Shown here: positions 15,910 through 23,338 of the stretch, piece after piece
Layout: each line of letters begins with the position of its first letter
How positions within the stretch are numbered: position 1 is the stretch's first letter
Assembly: GCA_964531265.1 (NCBI GenBank)
Contig: CAZHDW010000020.1
Coordinates: forward strand, 1-32,209
Length of the DNA stretch: 32,209 nt
Origin: Hominenteromicrobium sp964531265
GTDB lineage: Bacteria; Bacillota; Clostridia; Oscillospirales; Acutalibacteraceae
Direction: 5' to 3'
Program-made: the position numbers and the translations under genes
Notes under the pieces: generated by a model
The model's database searches: none
Seen by the model: only the letters and a program-made list of their open reading frames with translations
What the model was told of the DNA's origin: nothing

Positions 15910-17046
15910 TTAAAGTCTGAAAATCGAAAAACGCTGGATGTCTATAACGTGCTTGGGACACATTTCGTGGCAGCAAAAGCATTTTATGCATCTTGAGTAA
16001 TCAATGCAGGCCCGTCCGTCACTGATGGTTATGGTGTGCTGAGGACAGCTTTCGGCACATTTGCCGCAGCCCACACAGCTTCTGCTCCGGATTTTCGGGT
16101 AGGGCGTCGTCAGCTTCTTTGCGAGCGGACGGAGAAAGCCCGGCACGCGCTTTAAAAAATCAACATCGCTTGAGCGCGCCGGTTTAAAATCAGCTACATA
16201 AAGGGAAGAGATGCTTTCTCCGAGCAACTCAATGTCGGAAACGCTTTTGCCGCACAGTCGACGCTCAAAGGCATTTTTCTGTATGGGCAGCTCCGTGGGT
16301 TCCATGCCAATGAGCGCCGTGCCGACAATATCCGCGTCGTATGGGCTTTCGGAGCCTATCAATGCGCCGACAAATCGCCTTTCTCCGCCGGTCGGCCCGT
16401 CACCCTGCATGGCATAAATGCCGTCTATTACGGAAAAATCCGGGCGGATGTATTCGCACAGATCCACTATCATCTCCGCGAATGCGTCCTTCTCCGGGTA
16501 TCGGCAGTGCAACTCCGGCTTCATAAGGCCGGGTACCGTTCCGAAAAGGTTTTTGACAGCGCCGGAATATCCGAGCATGCCATGTGTTTTCAGCTTGGCG
16601 ATGTTTATTATAACTGAGTTGTGCGGTCTGAGATACGGCTCTATCACATCAAGTGCGTTACAGCGTATCCCGTCCGCAAGCTCCGCCTGACGATAAGCAC
16701 AGTCCGAATAAAGCTCAAAGCCGTATTTTTCGGCAGCGGCAGTATATCCGCAGCCGCGAAAAACACTTTTCATTACGGATGTGTTGTAAACTCCGCCGCC
16801 TGATTCGGCAACAAGCACATTCGCCCCATGCCTTTTTACGCACAGAGCAACGGCTGAAACAACGTTCGGATGAGTGATTATGCCATCCTCCGGAGAGGAT
16901 CGCATTACAAGATTCGGCTTTATAACGACTCTTTTTGTTCGCTCCAGCTTTTTATACACACCACCGCTTTCCAGCATATTGTCGATGACGGGAATCAGCG
17001 CGTCCATGCTGTAGTCTTCAAGGTGATGCAGAAATACACGTCCCAT
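15910..17046 (-). CDS. DUF362 domain protein with two 4Fe-4S clusters
   Basis: This 378-residue protein has an N-terminal DUF362 domain (KRVVIKPNLVMRSSPE, ITHPNVVSAVA, VLVAESGGG, VIINIAKLKTHGMLGYSGAVKNLFG shown in parts) and a C-terminal ferredoxin domain. The cluster ligands are C324-x2-C327-x2-C330-x3-C334 and C353-x2-C356-x2-C359-x3-C363. It is probably a cytoplasmic redox protein; the substrate is not known. Its ATG overlaps the aminotransferase stop by one base (TAATG), indicating coupled translation. Confidence 0.92.
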   Translation of the reverse strand: MGRVFLHHLEDYSMDALIPVIDNMLESGGVYKKLERTKRVVIKPNLVMRSSPEDGIITHPNVVSAVALCVKRHGANVLVAESGGGVYNTSVMKSVFRGCGYTAAAEKYGFELYSDCAYRQAELADGIRCNALDVIEPYLRPHNSVIINIAKLKTHGMLGYSGAVKNLFGTVPGLMKPELHCRYPEKDAFAEMIVDLCEYIRPDFSVIDGIYAMQGDGPTGGERRFVGALIGSESPYDADIVGTALIGMEPTELPIQKNAFERRLCGKSVSDIELLGESISSLYVADFKPARSSDVDFLKRVPGFLRPLAKKLTTPYPKIRSRSCVGCGKCAESCPQHTITISDGRACIDYSRCIKCFCCHEMCPKHVIDIQRFSIFRL

Positions 17047-18215
17047 TAAAGCTCCTTAAGAAACTGTCCCATGCGGTTCAGCGCCTCTGTCAGGTGCTTT
17101 ATCGAGTAAGCATACGAAATGCGTATGTAGCCCTCACCACATTCACCAAAGGCAGAGCCGGGCACTACGGCGACATGCTTATCGTATATCAGTCTTTCAC
17201 AGAATTCATCGGAGGTCATTCCGGTGGATTTGATGGAGGGGAATACGTAGAACGCACCCTCGGGCTCGAAGCATGTGAGACCGATGCGGTTCAGACCGTC
17301 CACAAGAAGCCTGCGTCGCATATCGTACTGATCTCTCATCTCGGCAATATCCTCATCACCGTGACGAAGAGCCTCTATTGCCGCGTACTGAGAGGTGGTG
17401 GGAGCACTCATTATTGCGTACTGATGAAGCTTTGTCATCGGGGCGATAAGCTCCTTCGGGCCTACGGCATAGCCCATGCGCCAGCCGGTCATTGCATAGG
17501 TCTTGGAGAAGCCGTTGATGACAATCGTGCGTTCCCACATGTCCGGTAGTGAGGCGATTGAAACATGGGGCTCGTCTCCGTAGGTCAGCTCGCTGTATAT
17601 CTCATCGGAAAGAACTATGAGGTCGTGCTTCTTTACAACCTCGGCTATGCCCTCAAGATGCTCCCTGCGCATGACGGCGCCGGTAGGATTGTTCGGGAAA
17701 GGGAATATCAGCACCTTGGTTTTTTCGGTTATAGCGTTTTCGAGCTCATCAACAGTGAGTCTGAAGCCGTTTTCCGCCCTGGTGTTGATGGAAACGGGCA
17801 CACCGCCAGCCATTCTCGTCATCGGGTCATAGCATACAAAGCACGGCTCGGGGATTATGACCTCGTCGCCGGGCGAAATAAGGCAGCGCAGAGCCATATC
17901 GATGGCTTCACTGCCGCCGACGGTCACAAGCACCTCGCTCTCGGGCTTATATTCAAGGTGGTACCTGCGCTTCATGAAGCGAGTTATTTCCTCGCGCAGC
18001 AGCATGAGGCCGCGGTTCGGAGTGTAGCGTGTTCTGCCCTTTTCAAGGGATGTTATTCCCGCCTCGCGTATATGCCACGGGGTGAGAAAATCCGGTTCGC
18101 CGACACTGAGGGAGATAACATCCTCCATTTCATTTGCGATGTCGAAAAAGCGACGGATACCGGAGGGCTTTATGCTGCTTGCTTTTTCATTAAGGTGTTT
18201 GCTGTAATCAATCAC
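17046..18215 (-). CDS. Fold-type I pyridoxal-phosphate aminotransferase
   Basis: This 389-residue enzyme is of the aspartate/aromatic aminotransferase group (PatA/AspB-like). It begins DYSKHLNEKASSIKPSGIRRFF, has SVGEPDFLTPWHIREAG, the VTVGGSEAID cofactor loop, FPNNPTGAV, DEIYSELTY, and the cofactor lysine K238 in GFSKTYAMTGWRMGY. The substrate cannot be told from sequence alone. The GTG at 18215 is chosen because GAGGAA lies 9 bases upstream and the N-terminus then matches relatives; an in-frame ATG further up would overlap the lrp gene by about 100 bases. It overlaps the lrp stop by 8 bases. Confidence 0.92.
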   Translation of the reverse strand: MIDYSKHLNEKASSIKPSGIRRFFDIANEMEDVISLSVGEPDFLTPWHIREAGITSLEKGRTRYTPNRGLMLLREEITRFMKRRYHLEYKPESEVLVTVGGSEAIDMALRCLISPGDEVIIPEPCFVCYDPMTRMAGGVPVSINTRAENGFRLTVDELENAITEKTKVLIFPFPNNPTGAVMRREHLEGIAEVVKKHDLIVLSDEIYSELTYGDEPHVSIASLPDMWERTIVINGFSKTYAMTGWRMGYAVGPKELIAPMTKLHQYAIMSAPTTSQYAAIEALRHGDEDIAEMRDQYDMRRRLLVDGLNRIGLTCFEPEGAFYVFPSIKSTGMTSDEFCERLIYDKHVAVVPGSAFGECGEGYIRISYAYSIKHLTEALNRMGQFLKEL

Positions 18216-18708
18216 AAAGGTTGCTTCCTCTCTCGTCAATTTCTTCGTCTTCGCTTGTGAAGTCGACATTACCCTCTTTATACTTTGTGAGGATGAAATG
18301 TGTGGCAGTGGACAGAACACCGTCTATCGGAGCCAGACGCTTTGCAACAAACATGGCGATCTCGGACATGGTGGCTGCTGTTACGACTACAGCGAGGTCA
18401 TAGCCGCCGGACATGAGATAAACGCTTTCCACCTCGGGAAAGGCCTTAACACGCTCGGCAAGCTCATCAAAGCCGGAATCCTTCTTCGGTGTAACACGCA
18501 GCTCAATAAGAGCACTTGCACGGTTCACCTCGGTGCGCTCCCAATTTATCAATGTGCGGCTGCCCTTTATAACTCCGTCCTTTTCAAGCTTGCGTATGGC
18601 AGCGGCGGTCTCCTCCTCTGTCATTCCTATCAGAACAGCAAGCTGCTGAACATTGAGTGTCGCATCGTCCTGCAAGAGCTTCAAAAGCTTCTCCATTTTC
18701 TTATCCAT
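18208..18708 (-). CDS. Lrp/AsnC-family transcriptional regulator
   Basis: This 166-residue protein has an N-terminal winged helix (LLKLLQDDATLNVQQLAVLIGMTEEETAAAIRKLEKDGVI described in one run of family-typical pattern, residues about 8-47) and a C-terminal RAM ligand-binding domain (ALIELRVTPK, VESVYLMSGGYDLAVVV). The ligand is probably an amino acid, by family. An acidic tail (TSEDEEIDERG) follows. AAAGGAAG precedes the ATG. It is translated into an overlapping aminotransferase gene, which suggests it controls amino-acid metabolism and probably its own operon. Confidence 0.93.
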   Translation of the reverse strand: MDKKMEKLLKLLQDDATLNVQQLAVLIGMTEEETAAAIRKLEKDGVIKGSRTLINWERTEVNRASALIELRVTPKKDSGFDELAERVKAFPEVESVYLMSGGYDLAVVVTAATMSEIAMFVAKRLAPIDGVLSTATHFILTKYKEGNVDFTSEDEEIDERGSNLCD

Positions 18709-18745
18709 GATTACGCTTCCTTTCAGGTATCATAATTATTTGATG

Positions 18746-18773
18746 ATTATAAAGTAAAATATCCTTCTGAAAA
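18746..18773 (-). promoter_or_regulatory. Candidate lrp operon promoter
   Basis: On the minus strand TTTTCA (18773-18768) and a perfect TATAAT (18751-18746) are spaced by 16 bases. The -35 lies inside the repeated element at 18768-18779. Confidence 0.55.
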
Positions 18774-18779
18774 CATAGT
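18768..18779 (+). repeat. 12-base element, copy 1, over the lrp -35 region
   Basis: TGAAAACATAGT occurs here and again at 18843-18854, 75 bases away in the same orientation. Copy 1 overlaps the minus-strand promoter. Probable regulatory site. Confidence 0.5.
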
Positions 18780-18841
18780 CGCCAACAGCGACATTGCAAG
18801 CAAAGTATATCACAAATATCTGTCCAATGGAAGAATATTTC

Positions 18842-18869
18842 TTGAAAACATAGTGTTTTCTGGTATACT
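18842..18869 (+). promoter_or_regulatory. Promoter and palindromic operator of the GH78-like gene
   Basis: TTGAAA (18842-18847) and TATACT (18864-18869) are spaced by 16 bases. The palindrome GAAAACA-TAG-TGTTTTC (18844-18860) fills the spacer and includes copy 2 of the 12-base element (18843-18854). Confidence 0.65.
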
Positions 18870-18889
18870 GATATAAAGAGGTGATCTTC

Positions 18890-21022
18890 ATGGAAAACAG
18901 CTTACTTATGAACAGTGAAAGGTGGATATGGCTGCCCGAAAGTCTTTATCCCGAATATCAGAGTTCAATATACAGCGGACAGAATTACAGCGATGCCTGT
19001 AATTTTGCCGTAGCGGAATTCAAAAAGGAATACAAATTCGAGAAGAACGTGCGCAGCGCATACCTGAGGTTCAGCGGAGATACGCTTTTCAGGCTGTATT
19101 GCAACGGTGCACTTGCAGCTACCGGCCCTGCAAGCGTCGGTGGAGACTTTATAGGAAATGAGACGGCAAGGGATAACTACTACTCATATGAAACGGAGAT
19201 ATTCCCAAATGCCGACAAAATGGAGTTTTTTGCTCAGGTGCAGCTTAATCCTGTGCAGATATGCGACTATTCAAAGGGGCATGGCGGCTTTATGTTGAGT
19301 GCCACGGTTGTGTTTGATGATGGCACGCAGCGGATAATCCATACCGATGAGACATGGCTTTCGAGAATAAATACGGCCTACACCTCTCCGAATCACTTTG
19401 ATAACAGCATTGACGAGGATGAATATACGGCTTCGGTCGTCATCGACAATATATGGCATACCGATACTGCGCCGATCCCGGTGCGCGTTGAGGAGGAGCT
19501 TCACGCCGAAAACAGCAGCATTAAGCTGATACCCGGCGAGAAAAGGGAGGATATTCTGTACCTTGACAGGATATATGCCGGCTTTTTGAAGATAAACGCA
19601 GAATGCAACGGAGAAGTAAGGGTCAGAGCTGTATGCAGAGAGCTTGAGGAGGATGCCGAGGCTGAGCTTATTAAGCTTTCGCACAGCGGTGAGTACAGAA
19701 GCTTCTGTCTGCGAAGTGTGGGAAATATCCATGTGACCTGTGAAAACCTTTCCGATGAACCTGCGGTTATCACGGTATCGGTCGTCAGCACCTGCTACCC
19801 GGCGGATAAAACTGCAACTGCAACTACATCGGATACGGAGCTTAACAGGGTTCTTGAGGTTTGCAGACACACACTGAAATATTGTCGTCAGACTCATCAC
19901 CTTGACAGTCCGAAGCATTGTGAACCGCTTGCCTGCACCGGTGACTATTATATAGAATCGTTGATGACGATGTTCTCATTCGGCGATATGAGACTTTCAG
20001 AGTTTGATATACTTCGCACAGCGGAGCTGCTCGTTCGTCATGACGGAAGAATGTTCCACACAACCTACAGCCTTATCTGGGTACGTATGCTGTACGATGT
20101 ATATATGATAACCGGGAATGTGGAGCTTCTCAAAAAATGCAAAGCGGCGCTGATGCTTCTTCTTGATAAGTTTGAAAGCTACATTGGCGAGAACGGCCTG
20201 ATAGAAACTCCGCCGGACTTTATGTTTGTGGATTGGATTTACATAGATGAGATATCCATGCATCATCCGCCGAAGGCATTGGGACAGACCTGTCTCAATA
20301 TGTATTATTACGGTGCACTCAATGCAGCTGCAAGCATATTCGCTGAGCTTGACTGTGCCGCAATGCAGGAAGCCTGCCTTGCCAAAGCCTGTGCATTGCG
20401 AAAAGCAGTGAACTCACAGCTTTTTGATGTTGAGAAGAGAATGTACTTCGAGGGCCTTAATACTCCGACGCCGGAGGAGCTTCTATACAGGTACATGCCG
20501 CAGAATACGGATAAGAGATACTACCTTAAGCATTCGAATATACTTGCCGCATGCTTTGGCATATGCGATGATGAGCTTGCAAGAGAGCTTCTGCACAGGG
20601 TGATGTCGGATGAGATAGAGGGGGATTATCAGCCGTACTTTGCTCATTTCCTCCTTGAGGCTGTGTTCCGCTGTGGACTTCGCGAGAAATATACGCTTAA
20701 AATACTTGAAAGGTGGAAAAAGCCCATTGGGGAGTGCTCCAAGGGGCTGGTTGAGGGCTTCATAGCACCGGAGCCCACCTATAGCTTTGACCATAGCCAT
20801 GCATGGGGCGGAACACCACTGTATTCGCTGCCAAGGGCTGTGCTCGGTCTTGAGATAGTAAAGCCGGGTCTTAAGGAGCTGCGCCTGTCGCCGTCCCTGC
20901 TCGGACTTGAAGCGGCAACAGTGGAGCTTCCGACGGAATACGGCATGGTTGTATGTGCTCTCGAAAAGGGCAAGGAGCCGGTAATAAAGCACCCGAAAGA
21001 GGTCAAAATCACAACTGTTTGA
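18890..21022 (+). CDS. GH78-like (alpha-L-rhamnosidase fold) protein, altered active-site motif
   Basis: This 710-residue protein has an N-terminal beta-rich part (to about residue 310) and a C-terminal alpha/alpha-barrel of the bacterial rhamnosidase type. The core motif is D339-SPKHC-E345-PLACTG-D352. Spacing of D, E and D equals that of family members with D-x-x-x-R-D-E. The general acid glutamate is kept, but arginine and aspartate before it are His343 and Cys344. ERW at E607 fits the general-base region and FDHSHAWGG follows. No signal peptide is seen, so a cytoplasmic enzyme acting on small glycosides is likely; the sugar is uncertain. The ATG at 18890 follows AGAGGTGAT; an upstream GTG falls within that site. 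It is divergent from lrp. Confidence 0.75.
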   Translation: MENSLLMNSERWIWLPESLYPEYQSSIYSGQNYSDACNFAVAEFKKEYKFEKNVRSAYLRFSGDTLFRLYCNGALAATGPASVGGDFIGNETARDNYYSYETEIFPNADKMEFFAQVQLNPVQICDYSKGHGGFMLSATVVFDDGTQRIIHTDETWLSRINTAYTSPNHFDNSIDEDEYTASVVIDNIWHTDTAPIPVRVEEELHAENSSIKLIPGEKREDILYLDRIYAGFLKINAECNGEVRVRAVCRELEEDAEAELIKLSHSGEYRSFCLRSVGNIHVTCENLSDEPAVITVSVVSTCYPADKTATATTSDTELNRVLEVCRHTLKYCRQTHHLDSPKHCEPLACTGDYYIESLMTMFSFGDMRLSEFDILRTAELLVRHDGRMFHTTYSLIWVRMLYDVYMITGNVELLKKCKAALMLLLDKFESYIGENGLIETPPDFMFVDWIYIDEISMHHPPKALGQTCLNMYYYGALNAAASIFAELDCAAMQEACLAKACALRKAVNSQLFDVEKRMYFEGLNTPTPEELLYRYMPQNTDKRYYLKHSNILAACFGICDDELARELLHRVMSDEIEGDYQPYFAHFLLEAVFRCGLREKYTLKILERWKKPIGECSKGLVEGFIAPEPTYSFDHSHAWGGTPLYSLPRAVLGLEIVKPGLKELRLSPSLLGLEAATVELPTEYGMVVCALEKGKEPVIKHPKEVKITTV

Positions 21023-21059
21023 GCGCTCGAAAATTTTTAAAAAAATTTTAAAAAAAGGG
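21023..21059 (+). promoter_or_regulatory. A/T-tract region, possible UP element of the tRNA promoter
   Basis: Alternating runs of A and T (about 21030-21057) lie directly before the tRNA -35 box. It is also the only sequence after the GH78-like stop; a short GAGCGCTC palindrome (21021-21028) is there, but no standard terminator. Confidence 0.4.
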
Positions 21060-21087
21060 TTGACTTTCTCGAAATATCTGCTATAAT
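21060..21087 (+). promoter_or_regulatory. tRNA operon promoter
   Basis: TTGACT (21060-21065) and a perfect TATAAT (21082-21087) are spaced by 16 bases, about 37 bases before tRNA-Gln. A leader hairpin CGGTCA-AG-TGACCG (21101-21114) lies between. Confidence 0.8.
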
Positions 21088-21123
21088 AGTGTACGTTGTC
21101 CGGTCAAGTGACCGACGCGGTTA

Positions 21124-21198
21124 TAGCGGTATTGTGTAATGGTAGCACAGCAGACTCTGACTCTGTTTGTCTGGGTTCAAATCCTGGTACCGCTGCCA
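21124..21198 (+). tRNA. tRNA-Gln (anticodon CTG)
   Basis: This is a 75-base tRNA with encoded CCA. Acceptor arms TAGCGGT and ACCGCTG pair with a terminal U-G. The anticodon stem GCAGA/TCTGT encloses loop CTCTGAC with CTG at positions 34-36, and the T loop is TTCAAAT. It is the first of two tandem tRNAs. Confidence 0.95.
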
Positions 21199-21220
21199 CA
21201 GTCCCGAATATCGGGACTGT
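21198..21220 (+). other. Hairpin between the two tRNAs
   Basis: ACAGTCCCGA (21198-21207) and TCGGGACTGT (21211-21220) form a perfect 10-base-pair stem with a three-base loop. It begins at the last base of tRNA-Gln and ends 5 bases before tRNA-Pro. No T-run follows, so it may guide processing rather than end transcription. Confidence 0.6.
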
Positions 21221-21225
21221 TACAT

Positions 21226-21301
<76 letters not shown>

Positions 21302-21302
<1 letters not shown>

Positions 21303-21342
21303 AAAACACTCTTTTGCATTGTTTGCAGAAGAGTGTTTTTTT
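21302..21342 (+). terminator. Terminator of the tRNA operon
   Basis: AAAAACACTCTTTTGC pairs with GCAGAAGAGTGTTTTT (small mismatch), followed by T. Confidence 0.88.
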
Positions 21343-21391
21343 CTGCCGAAAATGGCAAAAGGCAGCATTTCTGCCGCCCTTTGTCATGTAA

Positions 21392-21643
21392 TTATCTGTC
21401 TGTAATATTCAATTCGCTTTTAAGCGCCGCTTGCAAGACGGCGGAAAAATTCACGCCTGCCCGCTCCGCTTCAAAGTTAAGCCACTAAGGGATCGTGCAA
21501 TTCTTCTTTACGGCGCGCATGTCGTTCTTTCTACGATATTCTGCGAAATCTACGTCAACCAGTGAAACAATAGCGCCGGACGGTGCTTCGGTTTGAACGT
21601 CCGCAAGGTTCGACGCTTCCGGCAATTTCTTTACTAAAGCTCG
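21392..21643 (-). pseudogene. Relic of a HicB-family antitoxin gene
   Basis: The minus-strand frame ending at the TAA at 21392 reads as the C-terminal part of a HicB antitoxin: LPEASNLADVQTE, SLVDVDFAEYRRKNDMRAV, KKNCTIP, then a TAG stop, then WLNFEAERAGVNFSAVLQAAL and KSELNITDR. The TIP-stop-WLN site normally carries a serine or alanine codon, so one substitution (TCG to TAG) explains it. The same frame stays free of indels upstream to about 21780 but meets two TAA codons. The N-terminal HicB half is not recognisable and no HicA toxin is adjacent. It is therefore called a dead remnant of a toxin-antitoxin locus. Confidence 0.7.
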
Positions 21644-21896
21644 ATGAATTTTTTAGCTTTCATGTTTGCTCTCTATCTGTTCGTTGTTGTACGCCCTTTA
21701 TGCGTATTTATCAATAGATTCAACAAACAGTTTTTCTGCTCTTTGAGCAACGCTTGCAACCATTTCTGTTGTGATGCAGCTCCTTTCTTTGTTACGCGGC
21801 TCCCATATGTGTAAAGACAATTCATAAAAACCGTAACGATTTCTTCTGTATTTAACGATACTCCCGGCAAACACATATCGTTAACACAAAAAACGA
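21644..21896. other. Non-coding or decayed stretch with repeated AACGAT motifs
   Basis: No convincing gene is seen. A 76-codon minus-strand open frame (21673-21903) has no family resemblance and no ribosome site. Another minus frame, continuous with the HicB relic, begins near an AAAGGAG (about 21781-21787) but is interrupted by TAA. A perfect inverted repeat TTAACGATA (21852-21860) / TATCGTTAA (21876-21884) is present, with further AACGAT copies near 21833 and 21893. Confidence 0.45.
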
Positions 21897-21925
21897 TAGA
21901 CATTTTTCGCCGGTTGTGATATAAT
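21897..21925 (+). promoter_or_regulatory. Promoter of the unknown gene at 21957
   Basis: TAGACA (21897-21902) and a perfect TATAAT (21920-21925) are spaced by 17 bases, with a TG extension before the -10 box. Confidence 0.72.
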
Positions 21926-21956
21926 CTTATGACAACAATATTACGGAGTGATAATT

Positions 21957-22748
21957 TTGGAGCAGAAAGCTTTCGAATTGATAAAGGGTAAATTGCAGGA
22001 GGCTCTGGCAGATCAGGGCTTTGGAGAAGCGGTAGCGCTTAATTCCGAGGACGGCACCGCAGTGATGTTCTCCACCGGTGAGGTCGCATACGGTCTGTTC
22101 TATGAGGAAAAGAAGAAGAAATTTGTGCTGCGCAGCACAACCATGATATCCAAAAACGAGCCGGGACAGTGGAAGGAGCTTTCCGCATGGCTGTTCGATG
22201 AGGAAAATACCATGGCTGATGCCGACAGCATCGCAAGAGATTTCCTTGAGATAACACAGAGCACAAAGCGCGTTGAGCTTGTTCAGTCCGCAAAGAAGCG
22301 CCGCAAGAAGGACGAGGAGAATTACGTTGAGCCGCTGTTCTTCTTCAATCGCCTTGCAGGTGTATTCCCGGAGCTTCGCGACGAAATGAACGAGGAGCGC
22401 ATTATGTACGGACAGATCCGTCCCACTGTGTTTACAGAGCAGAAGCTTGCTCCGCGCTGTGAAAAGCTTGCAAAGGAATACCCGGACAGTGACCCGTTCA
22501 AGCGCATGGTCGAGATAATCTGCGACGTGTACGGCAACGGTGACAAGGATACACGCGCCGTTATCCAGTTCGGTCTTCTTAATAATATTAAGGATGAGCA
22601 GTCCATAAAGAACATCATGGATAACTTCAAGGAAGGCTGTGATCTTGCAAAAATCTATAAGCATTCCAGAAAGCTTATGGGTAAGAATATAAAGCCCGAG
22701 AAGAAGAAAAAAGAGAAGAAGATAGAAACTCGCCTTAACGACAGATAA
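21957..22748 (+). CDS. Conserved-looking protein of unknown function
   Basis: This is a 263-residue soluble protein that I cannot assign to a family. The N-terminal part (EQKAFELIKGKLQEALADQGF, FSTGEVAYGLFYEEKKKKFVLRSTTM in parts) looks alpha/beta. A basic patch KKRRKKDEEN near residue 105 separates it from a helical part, and it ends in a lysine-rich tail KPEKKKKEKKIETR. There is no membrane segment and no signal peptide. The start is a TTG at 21957 with GGAG 8 bases upstream; a GTG at 21948 overlaps that site. It has its own promoter and lies between tRNA genes and rpmG-secE-nusG. The basic tail would fit RNA or ribosome contact, but that is inference. Confidence 0.8.
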   Translation: MEQKAFELIKGKLQEALADQGFGEAVALNSEDGTAVMFSTGEVAYGLFYEEKKKKFVLRSTTMISKNEPGQWKELSAWLFDEENTMADADSIARDFLEITQSTKRVELVQSAKKRRKKDEENYVEPLFFFNRLAGVFPELRDEMNEERIMYGQIRPTVFTEQKLAPRCEKLAKEYPDSDPFKRMVEIICDVYGNGDKDTRAVIQFGLLNNIKDEQSIKNIMDNFKEGCDLAKIYKHSRKLMGKNIKPEKKKKEKKIETRLNDR

Positions 22749-22785
22749 AATCCCGAAATATCGCCAATAAATCGCAAAATAGCTC

Positions 22786-22815
22786 TTGACACGAGAGGAA
22801 AACATGTGCTATTAT
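22786..22815 (+). promoter_or_regulatory. Promoter of the rpmG-secE-nusG operon
   Basis: A perfect TTGACA (22786-22791) and TATTAT (22810-22815) are spaced by 18 bases. Confidence 0.7.
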
Positions 22816-22821
22816 ATGTTT

Positions 22822-22916
22822 ACCTCAGTTTAGGGGCTATTTTTTTTGCGCCTAATTTTTGAGGGAGGCTGGGGACTATATCCCAAAATTTTTTCCGTAA
22901 AACGGGAGGTGCCGTC
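22822..22916 (+). other. rpmG leader with weak terminator-like hairpins
   Basis: The leader of about 95 bases can fold TTAGGGGC with GCGCCTAA (one mismatch) before TTTTT, and TGGGG with TCCCA before AAAATTTTTT. It matches no leader family I know; an attenuator is possible. It ends with the GGGAGGTG ribosome site. Confidence 0.35.
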
Positions 22917-23066
22917 ATGAGAGTAAAGGTCGTTTTAGCTTGCACTGAGTGCAAACAGCGCAACTACAACACAAAGAAGAACAAGAAGAATGATCCCGAC
23001 AGACTTGAGATGAACAAGTACTGCAGATTCTGCAAGAAGCACACACTCCACAGAGAGACAAAGTAA
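22917..23066 (+). CDS. rpmG: Ribosomal protein bL33
   Basis: This 49-residue protein of the large ribosomal subunit begins MRVKVVLACTECKQRNY and ends KKHTLHRETK. Both zinc-binding pairs are present (C9-x2-C12 and C36-x2-C39), so it is the zinc-containing form. GGGAGGTG precedes the ATG. It heads rpmG-secE-nusG-rplK-rplA, a standard order. Confidence 0.97.
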   Translation: MRVKVVLACTECKQRNYNTKKNKKNDPDRLEMNKYCRFCKKHTLHRETK

Positions 23067-23081
23067 AGCGAGGACAGAAGA

Positions 23082-23315
23082 ATGGCCGATAATACAAAAA
23101 AAGAAAACGGCTTTGTTCGCTTTGCTAAAAAAGTGGGGAAGTTTGTCCGCGACTGTAAGGGCGAGATGAAGAAGATCGTTTGGCCGGCTCCGAAGACCGT
23201 GTTCAAGAATGTGGGCGTCGTACTTGCTGTGGCGATCCTGCTTGGACTGTTCATCTTCCTGCTGGATACTGTCTTCATGAGTCTGCTCGGTCTTGTCATG
23301 GATGTGGCAGGCTAA
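23082..23315 (+). CDS. secE: Preprotein translocase subunit SecE
   Basis: This 77-residue protein is the short, single-span SecE of Firmicutes, which clamps SecY in the protein-conducting channel. The conserved amphipathic helix EMKKIVWPAPKTVFKN precedes one membrane helix (about residues 43-70). It lies 15 bases after rpmG and 23 before nusG. Confidence 0.96.
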   Translation: MADNTKKENGFVRFAKKVGKFVRDCKGEMKKIVWPAPKTVFKNVGVVLAVAILLGLFIFLLDTVFMSLLGLVMDVAG

Positions 23316-23338
23316 GCTACAGAAGCGGAGGAAACAAA

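Noticed and set aside
21673..21903. 76-codon minus-strand frame
   Set aside because: No ribosome site, no recognisable family, and it overlaps the promoter of the gene at 21957; more likely decayed sequence.
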